Assembly (NCBI RefSeq): GCF_029784135.1
Contig: NC_073745.1
Coordinates: 80,105,569-80,169,568, forward strand
From: Toxorhynchites rutilus septentrionalis
Lineage: Eukaryota > Arthropoda > Insecta > Diptera > Culicidae
DNA length: 64,000 nt
Direction of reading: 5' to 3'
Positions 32,171 to 43,932 of the stretch are shown here, piece by piece (within the stretch, counting starts at the first letter, position 1; every line of letters begins with the position of its first letter). The notes below the pieces were generated by a model. The model ran no database searches. It was not told the DNA's origin and saw only the letters and a program-made list of their open reading frames with translations. The position numbers and the translations under genes are program-made.

Positions 32171-32700
32171 AAAACCCTGCATAGTGAAAATAGTAAACAA
32201 GTCAGCAGTTAAACGAGCAAGTTTTTCCAATTTTACTCGCCACTCACATTCATTGCATTGAGCGAGACGTATAAATTGTTTAGCTCTGTAATTTCAATAT
32301 TTAGCGGTCATTTCGATTCGGCAATCATCCAACTAGCAACAAGTCGGCGGTACGTATTTAATGCCACCTAGAATTTCTGAGGGTCTATGTCTATCCGGTT
32401 ATGTCCTCAATATTGCCTCCCACTCTCCTTTTTACCACCACCACCAATCTTACTTTTGACAATGCATAAAAACAACAATTCATTGTTTGATTCAATCGCG
32501 TGTGTCTTTCTACCTAATATTGTAGAAAAAAAAATCTAAATTGCTGTCCGGTGTGAGATCTTAAATCCACAACATGCTGTCGCTCCGAAGCGATTACTCG
32601 TCGGGCAAAACCTACGTCTGTGGATATTGGGGTCTCGCTCACTGAAGCAAGACTAGAATCAAACTGAAAATTATATTATTTTCTACTTGCGAAGCTTAGT
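32171..32700. other. Gene-less stretch with a TCCGGTTATGTCC word
   Basis: TATCCGGTTATGTCCTCAATATTGCC near 32390 resembles the right end of the GACGTAG element at 54620. Otherwise nothing was recognised. Confidence 0.35.
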
Positions 32701-32703
32701 TTA

Positions 32704-33315
32704 TTTTTGACGAAGGACTACGTCTTATATAAAGGTTCCAACTCAAACAGGTCACGTTTTTATGAAATAAAGTTAATTTTAATAACTATTTTTGCTGCGA
32801 ACGGATTTTAAGGATTTGCATATCAATCGAATCGAAAATTTTCTAAGATTTCTTTGATATGCTATACAGTACCCATAGTCTGCATATGGTTTAAATTGAT
32901 GAAAATAGACAGCATTCCCATTTTTCCATACATTTGTTCTGTCCATTCGTGTGCTTTACCGAACAGAGCTGTCAATAACGAGCAACTTATGCAGCCGCTA
33001 GAATAGAAACAGTCGGAAACGAATGAATCGTTGGATTTAGAGTCTCCGTAAATAAAGGAAAAGAAGAAGAAACAAACGCAAGAAAGAATCGTTGCTTCTA
33101 TAAAAAAAACGCAAGGAAGCAACGAAACGCAAACGCAAAAAAGAATCGTTGCTTCTCGAAATGATTCTACAAAACCCCGCAAGCCACTAAACATTTTCAG
33201 GGTCCCCGGAACTTTTTACTAAAGAGTTATTTATGAGCTTTCGACTATCGTATTCGCAAATAATATCCGAAATAATAAACCAACAAATTCCAAAAAAAAA
33301 AGATTGCGTAGTCCT
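32704..33315. repeat. GACGTAG-motif repeat, copy related to 52204-52500
   Basis: It begins TTTGACGAAGGACTACGTCT and ends GCGTAGTCCTACGTC at 33305. The internal segment 'ATGAAATAAAGTTAA.TTAATAACTATTTT.GC.GCGAACGGATT' and 'AGCATTCCCATTTT.CCATACATTTGTTCTG' is shared with 52260-52470. No gene was found. Confidence 0.65.
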
Positions 33316-36300
33316 ACGTCCTGAGCGGTCGTGTATCGAATTTTTCTTTTTTGCTTTGCTCCTGCTCCTCGATGCAAGCTATGTACTATGCCTGCTTTGT
33401 ACATATTCTGGGAATTCATTCTTAATCAATACATTTTGCACGTCCATTCAACGCGGAAGCAAGATAGAAACTGACGGCTGGTTAGAGCCAACGAAGTATT
33501 CATTGCGTGGCTTCGTCTTCTTGTTCCCTTGGATAGAATGATGCTCAATGATTGGCTATGATTTCATTGCAATGGTAATGGTTCATTAAGACTGTACTTT
33601 GCTTCTACTTTAGTTTTGGTCGGTAGAATTTGAGGATTATGCGAATTTGGATAATGATTGACATTTTCAAATATCCAATAATATTGTTCATTAAGTGCGT
33701 AGAAATTTCCATTCACCCTATACCTTCCTGGTAAACGTAGTTCTACATTTAAAAATCACGCACTCACTCATGATAGGGTTGAATATGTAGATGGAATATA
33801 TTGTCGCCACTGCAATTTCTCGCTCCACTGACGCTACTCATTAATGCTTGCACAATGAAGAATAAACTGTATTTATTCAAGAAATTCTTTAGAGCAAATT
33901 TTCCTAAGGGGGAATATGGATCGAAAAATGATAATAAACATTTTCTACCAATCCTTCGATGTTGAGATTATTCTCTATATCTGTATATTCAAGAACGTGA
34001 TGTGTGAAGGAATTCACAGCAATTCAAATTTGTCCTACTTGCGAACATTAACGAGAAGCATTTCACTGCTTCGCTAGTTCAATGTTCCGCAGACAATTCT
34101 AGTCACTCTGTACCGTTCAACATCTTGAAACAGAAATCAAAACGAAAGAATAAAAAACCAAGAGATCTGAACGGTATGGGACGAATGAAATGTATTTAAT
34201 TTTCATATCCTTCCAAGAATAATTTTCCCGAGTCTCTTATCACACACAAGCAGACGCGGCCGTCATTCCACATCAAGGAGCACATTGTACATCGGTTTTC
34301 CGCGGACGCTCGAATAATTGTCTCGCCGTGCGGCGTCTGATTATGCTGGAAATTTTCATCTATCTTCTTCGGGGCGGTATGCGGCGGCAGATGTGCAGGT
34401 CATACCGGTGCGGGGAAGGCGTTGGGGATTATTCATTTGGCGAGCGTTGCGGATTTTTCCGACTCGAAAAGAAAAAATAAATTTGTGTGATTTCCAGTAA
34501 ATCATCACTCACGAAACACTCACGAAGAAACTCCTTTCGGTAAATAATCTAGTTCATGGTTTTGGAAGATACGAAATCATCTATTATCAGTTCTTCACTA
34601 CAGATTACTTGTCAAACGAGAAACCTTTTCGGAAACTTGGGCCTCTTTTCTTATTTTGCACTTTTTCAAGGCATTCATTCTCCATTGAACTTGAGTAAAA
34701 TTCTCTGAATTAGAGCATAAACTGAATTAATTTTTGTTAGCAAAATCAACGCATCGCTACATCGCGCCGAGCTCGTAGATGGACTCCTGAACCGAAACGC
34801 TGTCCCAACAATAGCACGAACTTTCGCACTCGCCCGCTTGGGAGGACACATAGAAAATAAAACTCGGCAAAGAAATGAAAACACATCGTCGCTATGCTGA
34901 TATATATATATATAAAAAAGAGTCTAAGCTTTGTTAAGAAGTAGTAGCAGCAGCAGCAAGAGTAAAGAAAGAAACGAAGCGCGAAAAAAGAACCTAAAGA
35001 AATAACTTCAAATGCGAATGAGGAATCTTGCAAATGAAAATTGAAATGAAAAATTGTGTACGACTCCACATGGCGCGGACGGGGATCCGTGATTCGTTCC
35101 AGGCGGGTGTGAGCAGATGCGAAACTTGGTCTCCGGCAGAAGATCCCTGGGAGTTGGATGGATGGCTTCGGCCAGGACAGATGACATTTTTGCACCACCA
35201 CCACCACCACGGTACGATTGCCGAAGCGAGGGGGAGGAAAATGGAAACGAGGGATCTTTGTGCTTCCGTAAAATGGATATTTACCCATTATTCCTCTCGG
35301 AGAGATGGAGGGAGTGGGTGGGGGTCGTTTGGGGGGCAGATTCGAGAGTTGAACTTTATATTTCTTTTAGAGCAGCCGCCGAATGCGAGATACGAATGAG
35401 TGTGGCGCGCGAAGCGCTTTGTGGGAGGAGTGGCTGCTGCTACTGCCTTCAGCCCAACTGGTGCCACGGGGTTCCAATTGCTCACGCCAGCAGATATGAG
35501 TGACGCCATCTTGCAATATTATTTTTTATTATTTTCATTTAAATTGAAAATCGAAGAAAAGCAGGGGACGGAGACAAACTGATAAAAGTAATCATAATAT
35601 TGATCTTGAGTTTATCAACGTCATTCCGAATCGGTAGTCTTGCTCCGGAGGGCAGCAGCAAGAACTTTTGCAGATGTGAGCTTTTTCGACTGCCATCGAC
35701 AATCGGGTTTTTGCACTAGAATTTTCATTTGCCTTGCACGAAGAGCGAATAAAATTTAATGTGAAATACCGAAAAGTTTGTATCACTTTCTATGGGTTTC
35801 GTCACTCTAGTTAGTACTCGCGTTTTTGAAATAAGTTTTTGGCATTCTAATATTAGTAATGCCGTAATCGAAACGTAATAACGTTACGTATAATTTTTAT
35901 AAATGGGTTACCAATTTTTAACCTTCACGTTCGGCGTTGGATCACCCTGGTCAACGAGACTCGAGAGCGGGTGTTCCGGGGGATCACTTGCGAGCTACAA
36001 GGACAGCTCTTCACTCATAATGTCCACACTGCTTTCATCGCCTTCGTAGGACACAGAGGAACAAAGCGCTTCGTGATAATAGCAGAAGTCCCGACAGCAA
36101 ACAAACGGCGCGTTTTGCACTCTCATAATTAATTTAAGAAACATTTTGCCCCGCACCGCTGTGCCTCTGTGTGTTATGCGAAGGCTAATGTAACAATTAT
36201 GTGATCTTATGATGACTTTCAACGGAACCGCCGAGGGTGAGGGTGCGCGGAGGGGCGGCTTGTGATGGTTATATAAATGAAAGGATTTAGTTAGCGAACA

Positions 36301-36734
36301 AAAATCGGAGAATAAATTCTATTTGAGTCTGGCAGAGTTTGTTTTTGCAGAATGGGAGAATCATATATAAAGCGTGTTTAATTAGATATTATTATAAGTA
36401 CCAACGTTGACAAACGTTTTCATTATTTTGAAACAACGGTATCATGCAAGCCATAGCAATTCTTGGATATGCGTAGATACAATCAGTGATATAGGTGTTC
36501 AGTTCCACACCGACCGAACTGAAGTGACAGCATCTCGCGGCATGCAGAATTTGCACACCACACCACACACCACGAGTTACCCCTCCCACATTGCAACTAT
36601 GAGCCAGCCATCGCCAAAGCACGCTGTGCTCGACGGCATAAAAATGCACGTTTATCGCGGCACTGCATTCAGTTTTGCGTGAGCCGTGGTGCAGTGTAAA
36701 TCGGAGACCAGCAGAAAGAGGAAGAAAGCAACAT

Positions 36735-36766
<32 letters not shown>

Positions 36767-36940
36767 GCAATGAAACTGCACCGTCGGCAGTAAGGAGTTG
36801 CACCGCCGGCAAGAAGAAGATCGTTTCGGTGCTACTCCATAAAAGTAATGCGCCCACAGCGGAGCTCATCAGTCGCTACCCAACCACCAAACAGTGAAGA
36901 TCGAAGTGAATTACAACTTAGAAATTTAAAGAGAAAACGT
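33316..36940. other. Probably single-copy DNA without recognisable genes
   Basis: This is the longest repeat-poor stretch. It has a (CAC)6 run at 35193-35211, a (TA)n tract near 34893 and an imperfect (CAG)n run at 36733-36769. Open frames (for example 34746-35288 minus and 35028-35503 plus) overlap on both strands and look like chance frames in GC-richer DNA. It could hold untranslated or regulatory sequence of a host gene, but nothing proves that. Confidence 0.4.
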
Positions 36941-37380
36941 TAACATAAATAAAATGAAAGTGTAATTAGTCATAGTCTCCGGTGTTTGCATCCGACCGCC
37001 GGAACATCCAATCCTCCATCTCCGCCGCAACTTAAAAGAGTAAAAGTTTTCTAAAAGAGTTTACAAGAGAAAGCCTTTCTCAAGGCTCATCAACTGCAAG
37101 CGGTTGCTGCTAGCCAAGCGCTAGTCCAGTCCAACTGCGACGTTGGCTTCATGAGGCGAAGCCAACCCAAGGAGTCTGGCCCAGTTGCCCTCCTGGGAAG
37201 GAACACAGCGGTTCCTGCTCCCACCCGGCTCGGTTCCTGCTGGGAACGCGAGCACCCTTATCGACCGGCGCAATTACAGTCCACTGCAGCCCCAACAGTA
37301 GGAATCAAACCATTTTTTTTCTATACAATCTGTTGGGAGAACATCTCACCAACCGTCAACTAACATTACCGATATTACCA
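36941..37380 (+). repeat. Possible LTR-retrotransposon remnants
   Basis: TGTTGGGAGAACATCTCACCAAC at 37331 matches TGTTGAGAGAACATCTCACC at 40907, which looks like the start of an LTR (TG start after a purine-rich tract). Upstream, 36990-37180 has a proline- and alanine-rich GC-rich segment of unknown nature. The retroelement family (BEL/Pao-like) is a guess. Confidence 0.35.
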
Positions 37381-38608
37381 AAAGTTAATTTTCATCAATT
37401 CTGTTATGATAGAAACCCCGTCGGGGATGAATTTCGTTGCTCACAACTAAAAGGACAGGTCCAATCCAAAACATTCTATTAATCCTACACTCCAACAAGG
37501 ATTGTCCTTTTCCCGATCACAAATACCACCAGCCGTCAGATCACCGAGAAGGGTACTGCGTGTGTTTTCCATCGAAGTCGTTGACGAGCGTTTCGGGATA
37601 GCCACCGAAGAAAATAAGAAGATTAAGTGGGAGCAGTCAACGGTGACAGTGCGAAACATTCACCAGGGACGGAAATTCATCGGTTGGACACTGAGTCGGA
37701 CATATCCATCATCTCGCATCAGACATCGGTCAAATTTGGTCTTCCAAAAGTATAACCAGTTCAATTCCATATTCTAGACATCGATCTGATTAACCAATTC
37801 TTATCATCTAAGACTTCAAAATCCGCCACATCTCCACGGATTTCGACCTTCGACCATGCGGACATACTCTCCAGACACATATCAACCGTCACGTTCGACC
37901 AGAAGAGAAGTCGTGATTGCCGATCTCGAACTGGAGCAAGGCGTTCGTACTGTCACCAACGAGTCGCTCCAGGTTTTACCACTCTCGCTCAAGATCATCC
38001 AGAGCGGAACCAGATGCGACACGAATTTGAAACAAGTCTGCCGCTTCGTCAACCGAAGGCGGCCCATCGACCAGCATTACCAGCCTTGGCCTTCAAAAAT
38101 CCTATCAACATCGTGAGTGTCTCTCCGTCATAGCTGGATGCCTCCTCCATGATGAGAGGTTGCTCATCCCGCGAGTAATGATCAGGAGGAGCAATTACAA
38201 TCGGACACACGGGGCGAAAGTTCAAGGTTACGATCCACAAGATCAAAGGTCTACGCAGGAAACAAGTGGATTCGGCAGCCTGGCATGGTTATGTATAGCA
38301 TCTGGCTACCATCGAAGCGGAGCACCTCCTTCGATCCCACTGTAACCAACTGCAAACTCGTCACGAAACGGAATAGCTGAGTGGAAAAGCCGGAGCACCG
38401 GAAACTGCTCAAGTATCGTTGTCTAGTCTGCTGGATAATATGTCCTTCGCCTAGGTCAGAAACTAAGGAACTCGACATGCCAACCGAACTCCAAAAATAC
38501 CTGTAGTCATCAAACGTCAACAAACTTCCTTTAGCACGCAACATTACATCCAAACTAGCGTTGGCAGAAAAAATGCTTCATCGCGTGCTGAGGGGTGAAA
38601 TGAACAAA
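37381..38608. other. Unassigned stretch
   Basis: There are several broken frames on both strands, none with a recognised motif. It may be an eroded retroelement interior, because it lies between two LTR-like fragments, but I could not read a reverse transcriptase, protease or integrase. Confidence 0.35.
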
Positions 38609-38610
38609 TA

Positions 38611-39907
38611 CAGGGTGTGTCACATCAAATTACATCACGGAAAAAACGCTGTAAAAATTCGCCCAGTAGACCGATCCTTTTGAAAATTTTAGACAGTAAA
38701 AAAAACTATTAAACAACTTTTGGCATTTTCTTTTTATTCATACTTCGAGCCCAAGCCCATATGCCCGCACATTCCCCTTTACCCCGTCCATAAGGTTCTG
38801 TACAACGTCAGGTTGTAGTTTTTTTTTTAACAGAAATCCATTTTCTCTTGAAGTCCGTCTCCGATTTGACAACTTTTGGGTTCTTCCGGAGGGCCTGCTT
38901 CATAATCGCCCAATATTCCTCTATTGGGCGAAGCTCCGGCGCGTTGGGCGGGTTCATTTCCTTTGGCACGAAGGTGACCCCGTTGGCTTCGTACCACTTC
39001 AACACGTCCTTTGAATAGTGGCACGAAGCGAGATCCGGCCAGAAGATGGTCGGGCCCTCGTGCTGCTTCAATAGTGGTAGTAAGCGCTTCTGTAGGCACT
39101 CCTTAAGGTAAACCTGCCCGTTTACCGTGCCGGTCATCACGAAGGGGGCGCTCCGCTTTCCGCAAGAGCTGATCGCTTGCCACACCATGTACTTTTTGGC
39201 AAACTTGGATAGTTTTTGCTTGCGAATCTCCTCCGGAACGCTGAATTTGTCCTCTGCGGAGAAGAACAACAGGCCCGGCAGCTGACGAAAGTCCGCTTTG
39301 ACGTAGGTTTCGTCGTCCATTACCAGGCAATGCGGCTTCGTCAGCATTTCGGCGTACAGCTTCCGGGCTCGCGTCTTCCCCACCATGTTTTGCCTTTCGT
39401 CGCGGTTAGGAGCCTTCTGAATCTTGTATGTACGCAGGCCCTCCCGCTGCTTGGTCCGCTGGACGAATGAACTTGACAATTTCAGCTTATTGGCGACATC
39501 CCGGACCGAACTTCTCGGATCACGTCTAAACTGCTTAACTACACGCTTGTGATCTTTTTCACTGACGGAGCATCCATTTTTGCCGTTCTTCACCTTCCGG
39601 TCGATGGTTAGGTTCTCGAAGTATCGTTTTAGTACTCTGCTGACCGTGGATTGGACGATTCCCAGCATCTTACCGATGTCCCGATGTGACAACTCCGGAT
39701 TCTCGAAATGAGTGCACAGGATTAATTCACGACGCTCTTTTTCGTTCGACGACATTCTTCCAAATTTACGAAAAATTGACAGTGAAGCATGGCCAACGTG
39801 ATCTATACACTCTTATCTGATTATAAGCGAAAGCTGAAGATATAATTCCTAAAAATTAAATTTCTACAGCGTTTTCTCCGTGATGCAATTTGATGTGACA
39901 CACCCTT
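38611..39907 (-). mobile_element. Tc1/mariner DD37E transposon, full-length copy 2
   Basis: It is 1297 bp, flanked by TA (38609-38610 and 39908-39909), with inverted ends CAGGGTGTGTCACATCAAAT and AAGGGTGTGTCACATCAAAT. It is nearly identical to copy 1 at 1408-2707. Its right TA is immediately followed by GGTTGGGGAAAAAG, the end of a mariner relic, so it inserted into the TA bordering that older element. Confidence 0.93.
38808..39755 (-). CDS. DD37E transposase, copy 2 (315 aa as read)
   Basis: It has the same length, start and catalytic residues as copy 1 (D148, D241, E279, 37-residue spacing). It differs at 10 of 315 positions: N92K, V112I, C118R, T135A, V176E, C196S, C216Y, E253K, K280E and A300T. 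None of these falls on the triad, and Lys versus Glu at 280 is next to E279. It also has ten A before the stop, and the same C-terminal tail is readable one base out of phase (LQPDVVQNLMDGVKG..). It could be a second source of active enzyme, or both proteins could be truncated. Confidence 0.93.
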   Translation of the reverse strand: MSSNEKERRELILCTHFENPELSHRDIGKMLGIVQSTVSRVLKRYFENLTIDRKVKNGKNGCSVSEKDHKRVVKQFRRDPRSSVRDVANKLKLSSSFVQRTKQREGLRTYKIQKAPNRDERQNMVGKTRARKLYAEMLTKPHCLVMDDETYVKADFRQLPGLLFFSAEDKFSVPEEIRKQKLSKFAKKYMVWQAISSCGKRSAPFVMTGTVNGQVYLKECLQKRLLPLLKQHEGPTIFWPDLASCHYSKDVLKWYEANGVTFVPKEMNPPNAPELRPIEEYWAIMKQALRKNPKVVKSETDFKRKWISVKKKTTT

Positions 39908-39909
39908 TA

Positions 39910-40677
39910 GGTTGGGGAAAAAGTAATCCATTATTTTCTCGGTAGCTGACTTTAGTGATCGATCATAATATCGATCATAAAAATTCAAGTTTAGGCTCGT
40001 TGTAATGGTTTTGTTTGTTCCATTCTGTTGTGAGTTACAGTGTGTCAAGAATGGAAGTCAACAAAGAGAACATTGTTTACATTTAAAACTTTTTCTTTCA
40101 TAAAGACGAAAATGAAAACCAGTCAGCTGAAATTGTGATTGGTGTTAATGGTGACAATACTGTAACAGTAAAATATGTGCAATTTTTTTTTATTTAAATT
40201 TTTAACAAATATTTTTTAATTCATTTTTTTTTTGTTTCTACTGCAATACTCTGATTTCCGATCTCTACATGGATCATTTGAAGCTAGCGATTTACCAGAA
40301 ACGTTCAGAATTGGCCAACAGAGGAGGTGTTGTGTTTCATCAGGACTACGCACTGCCACACAACTCCAGAAGCTTGATTAAGATGTTTTAATGCATCCAC
40401 CATATAGTGCGGACCTGGCACCAAGCGGCTACCACCTTTTTTCTCGCATTGTAAAACTTCCTTTGTGTTTAGAAATTGGGATTAAGAGAAGATTGTAAAA
40501 ATCTATTGCTAGAGTTTTTCGCCAACAAGAACCAAGATTTCTATGAGAGTGGTATCTTCAGAATGGCAACAAATTTACAACAAAACGGTGCATATTTGAC
40601 CCAAATCGGACAATCCGAAGCATATAAAAAATATTTTGAACTCCACCCAAAAATAATGGATCACTTTTTACCCAACC
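39910..40677 (+). mobile_element. Internally deleted mariner (DD34D) relic
   Basis: The ends GGTTGGGGAAAAAGTAATCC and GGTTGGGTAAAAAGTGATCC (inverted) are flanked by TA. The plus strand starts MEVNKENIVY at 40051, then H.DENENQSAEIVIGVNGDNTV (N-terminal helix-turn-helix). It then jumps, after a poly-T and deletion zone at 40190-40260, to LAIYQKRSELANRGGVVFHQ DYALPHNS (second catalytic D). It finishes with LREDCKNLLLEFFANKNQDF and QQNGAYLTQIG near 40600. Stops and frameshifts are many. About 500 bp of a normal 1.3-kb element is missing. Confidence 0.88.
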
Positions 40678-40892
40678 TAATATTATACACAAACTCGTCT
40701 CTCGCATGAGTAAATGTTGTACCAGTATGGGAGGGTAGCACATTTTTTGTAATTTTTAAGCTATTTCATGTTGTAAACCAGGATGTAAAAAATGTGCTAA
40801 AAATTAATTTTGGGTTCAGCAACCAATCCCTTCTCGCCAGTCACCGAAATTACGAAGGCATCCAGCACGGTACGATCCGCATAATCTTTACT

Positions 40893-40995
40893 AGAAAGGA
40901 AAGATGTTGAGAGAACATCTCACCAACTATCAATTGACGTTACCAACTGACAGCCGTCAGCATGACAGATGCCACCGCGGCTCTCGGTGTGTGTT
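40893..40995 (+). repeat. LTR fragment preceded by a polypurine tract
   Basis: AGAAAGGAAAGA ends just before TGTTGAGAGAACATCTCACC. A purine tract followed by TG is the signature of the start of a 3' LTR. The LTR is cut after about 80 bp. The related fragment is at 37331. The family is uncertain, BEL/Pao being my guess. Confidence 0.45.
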
Positions 40996-41119
40996 GTCAT
41001 TAGAGATGGACAAAACGGTTCACATTATTGAACGATTGGTCGACTAACCGTTCACTTAAGGGAAAATGTTCTTTCGAACGAACCACTCACTCTTTTGTAC
41101 AACGGAGGGAAATGTCAAA

Positions 41120-41430
41120 GCAAATATAAAAAATATGCATCATGACGATGTGGCAGCGTTAATCGCCGTAGGAGTGTGCCGGTGGACCGTGAAAAGTATC
41201 TTAAACCAAGAAAGGAAACAACAACTATCCGTAAGAGTGGCCACAGGTGGCCACAGTTTCGCTTGAATTCGGAGGGTTATGAGGGATCCCGAGGACTGCA
41301 ATCAAAAGGAAGACTCGGGCGAATCCAGTGCGTTCAATGGCGAAGGAACACGGGATCAACGACATTGCGGTACGGAAGATCGTAAAGGAAGATTGTGGGG
41401 CGAAGTCGAGGGCACGAAAAATTATAGGTG
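41120..41430 (+). pseudogene. Tc1/mariner transposase N-terminal fragment
   Basis: The plus strand gives HHDDVAALIAVGVCRWTVKS (first helix-turn-helix). After frame changes it gives VMRDPE and then IKRKTRANPVRSMAKEHGIN and AVRKIVKEDCGAKSRARK, the second helix-turn-helix and linker typical of the superfamily. It is cut at 41431 by a GACGTAG-family repeat. No catalytic part remains. It may derive from the same family as the C-terminal piece at 47208-47880. Confidence 0.72.
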
Positions 41431-41770
41431 GTTGTGTCCAAAACGACCGTATTATTGACGTAGCACTACGCTGTTATTTTATATAAGTCGCTTGTTTATA
41501 ACTTCGGGTATTATCTTATAATGCAAGTAAGTTTTAGAAATAACTGTTTTGTAGAATGGTATGATCGCCTTGAAATATTTTTTTTCATTGTAGAATCTGT
41601 TGACGATAATTGATTGATAATTCATTCTTGCCCTCGCAGAACAATACACTAGCTGATATGCATACAGAGCTATACAATGGTGCCTTGAATCTCCTAGGAA
41701 TATTAACTCTTCTCGTCATTTTGCACTATTCTCAAAAGAAACGCTTCTGTTAATATTACCGGCCTCGAAA
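41431..41770. repeat. Dispersed repeat, copy of 15361-15590 and beyond
   Basis: GGTTGTGTCCAAAACGACCG, then TTGACGTAGCACTACGCTGT and a long collinear match to the 15-kb copy up to 'GCCCTCGCAGAA.AATACAC.AGCTG'. It continues as 'CTTCTCGTCATTTTGC.CTATT'. Confidence 0.75.
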
Positions 41771-42274
41771 AACAGGAAGTGGGTTATATCTATGGTATAA
41801 CCGCAAGGGTGACGTAGGACTATCGTTGATTTAGGGATCATTTGTTTGAAGTTGAATCTAAATCCATCCTGAATGAATGAATAAATAAATATTTGGGTGG
41901 CTTCAAAAACGAGAGCATTACGTTGGAGGCTCAAGGTTATATGCATTCAATATTGGATACAAAAAACCTTGTTCTGAAGAATAATCTTCAGAAGCTTTCC
42001 TTACTGCACTTGATTGAATAACCAGCAAACGAAAAGAGTTGCGCGCGTGTATGTGTGTGTGTGTGGCGGCTGCTTCAATGTCTTCCCGAGGAACCGTATT
42101 TCGATGCTCTCTTGGTCACCTTCTCTTTTCCTTCTGATCGATCGGCTTTTCTGCGCTCCCTCACAGTTAAAACAAACTGATTGCATTTCAGGTCAGGTCA
42201 GGCCAGGTAATGAATCCCTCGATCCCTCGCCGTTCAGCTCGTTCAGTAACGATGTTGTCTTGTCGATGTCCTCA

Positions 42275-42427
42275 GGCGTCGTGCACAAATTACGTAACGC
42301 TAAAAATTCGGATCTTGAACCCCCTCCCCCCCTTACGTAACGCAATTTCCTATCTCTAATAAACAGAAAGTAACGCAACATCTACCCCCTCCCCCCTTAT
42401 CGCGTTACGTAATTTGTGTACGACGCC
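42275..42427. mobile_element. 153-bp MITE with GGCGTCGTGCACAAATTACG ends
   Basis: The inverted ends GGCGTCGTGCACAAATTACG and GGCGTCGTACACAAATTACG differ at one base. The interior is also nearly mirrored (CCCCCTCCCCCCTTACGTAACGC twice). TCA flanks both sides, suggesting a 3-bp target duplication. There is no coding capacity. Confidence 0.8.
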
Positions 42428-42953
42428 TCACGAAAAATGAATGGGTTTCACCACCAGAATATCATTTAAGTATGCTTTTCGTGCGTGATTGAATCGAGAG
42501 AAGGTGTGGTTTACGATGGCAATTTGGAAGGCAAACTAGAGGAGAATAAACTCTCTGAGTATGAAAATTTCGGCGACTGAGCAATATCGATTGAAAATTA
42601 TATAATTTTCGCGATACGAAACAATTTCCGTTGCGCGCGCATACAATATTAGATACGAAAATATCCTACTGATGGGAAAGAATAATCTTCCGAAGCTTTC
42701 CAGCTAATTACACTTGATTGAAAAATTACGAAATCAAATGTATTTGGTCGCTGTGTTATATGGTTAGAAAACATTAAAATAAACTCTTTCGCATGAATGT
42801 ATTTTTCAATTCCGAGGGAACTGGCAGATTGTTTTTCAGCAACGATTAGATCTTTCCGGAATTTTCTCGATGCTGTATGGCATCCAAACGAAAATTCTCG
42901 TTTCAGTTTGGCCTGCAAAAAACTTTTCTGAACTCTAATCCATCAAATTGGGA

Positions 42954-42968
42954 GCCCTAAAAAGGGCC
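42954..42968 (-). promoter_or_regulatory. Histone 3' stem-loop, H3 copy 1
   Basis: On the minus strand GGCCCTTTTTAGGGCT lies about 15 bp after the H3 stop. It matches the conserved replication-dependent histone stem-loop, with T for C in the loop. Confidence 0.8.
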
Positions 42969-42980
42969 GTTGATTATATG

Positions 42981-43240
42981 CTACGCTAATATAGCACGCT
43001 CTCCTCGGATACGATGGGCCAGCTGGATGTTCTTGCGCATGATGTGACGCGTTTTGCATGGATAGCACACAAATAGGTATCTTCGAATAGGACTCCTGCA
43101 GCGTCATAACCGCGGAACTTTGGAAGCGCAAGTCGGTTTTGAAATCCTGAGCAATTCAACGAACCAAATGCTGCAAAGGTAGCTTGCGGATCACCAATTC
43201 GGTCGACTTCTGATAGCGACGAATTTCGGTCGGCTTCTTA
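42981..43240 (-). pseudogene. Histone H3 pseudogene, copy 1
   Basis: On the minus strand the H3 core is readable: [40 protein letters not shown], then in shifted frames TNLC.IHAKRV and IRGERA-like end codons. Residues of the HRYRPGTVALR segment are deleted between KKP and EIRR. The EAYLVGLFEDTN segment is shortened and frameshifted. DNA upstream of KKP (43241-43416) is not canonical H3. It cannot make histone. It sits inside a GACGTAG-family repeat and retains the 3' stem-loop, so the copy came from a gene or an unpolyadenylated histone transcript. Confidence 0.85.
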
Positions 43241-43905
43241 ATCAGTACGGAGAGGTATGCATGTGCGCACATTACACCGATTCCGTTGGGTCGGTGTTTG
43301 CACCAGTAGCCGATCCGACCAAACTGTCGGCTGAAGAAAAGTCTGTAGTGTGCGGGGGCTCTAATTGAAGTGTACAGCATAATGCATAGACGTAAGTATG
43401 AGCTTCCCCATCTCACATTCCAATAAGATTAATGGGCTTCCAAGTGGGCGCGCTACATACGGATACGAATGATTTCAATAACCTGTTTTCGAAGCTATCA
43501 TTAAGCTATTGAAACAATTTTTCGACTCAATAAATAGCAATCATATAACTCTTGGACATTTTATCTTTTGTATGAAATTATTATCATACTGTTCCGTTGA
43601 TCCGAAGCAGAATGAATCACGCTTAAAGAAGGAATGGATTTTTTCTTGGAATTTACACAGCAAAAATAATGCCCTTTCCCAACAATTAAAAACGACAAAC
43701 GGTAAACAGTTTCATCAAAATGATTTCTTCGATATGGGGATATATTCACTACATCATGTCATATATTTCATATTCTTCATTATGATATCCATATCCATGG
43801 CACCTATCGGTATCGAATTATCATCGACACCACGAATTTCGCTAAATGCTCCTTTCAGTTCGTCCTGTAAAAATCTTTTCTGAACTCTAATCCATCAAAT
43901 TGGGA

Positions 43906-43920
43906 TCCCTGAAAAGGGCC
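43906..43920 (-). promoter_or_regulatory. Histone 3' stem-loop, H3 copy 2
   Basis: On the minus strand GGCCCTTTTCAGGGA lies about 13 bp after the stop. The stem is perfect except the last pair. Confidence 0.85.
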
Positions 43921-43932
43921 GTTGATTATATG

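Larger units (their letters stand above)
41771..43600 (-). mobile_element. GACGTAG-family element carrying a histone H3 fragment
   Basis: Read on the minus strand, the right-end region at 41771-42005 matches 23523-23765. The tandem-unit piece at 42735-42870 matches the array, and 43455-43595 matches the left-end region (CAATA.CCTGTTTT.GAA.GC, TTTTATCTTT). Between them lie a GTC-GTGCAC MITE and the H3 pseudogene. The terminal motif is intact only at 41810-41820 (GTGACGTAGGACTATCG). Confidence 0.5.

Noticed and set aside
35028..35503. Overlapping frames of 123 and 128 codons with a run of six His
   Set aside because: The His run is a (CAC)n microsatellite, and both strands are open in several frames. 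There is no motif or splice support.
36733..36769. (CAG)n run as a polyglutamine exon
   Set aside because: The frames through it stop quickly and no flanking coding sequence is recognisable.
36941..40995. Complete LTR retrotransposon between the two TGTTG.GAGAACATCTC copies
   Set aside because: No gag, protease, reverse transcriptase or integrase words could be read between them, and a DD37E element and a mariner lie inside. Only LTR fragments are supported.
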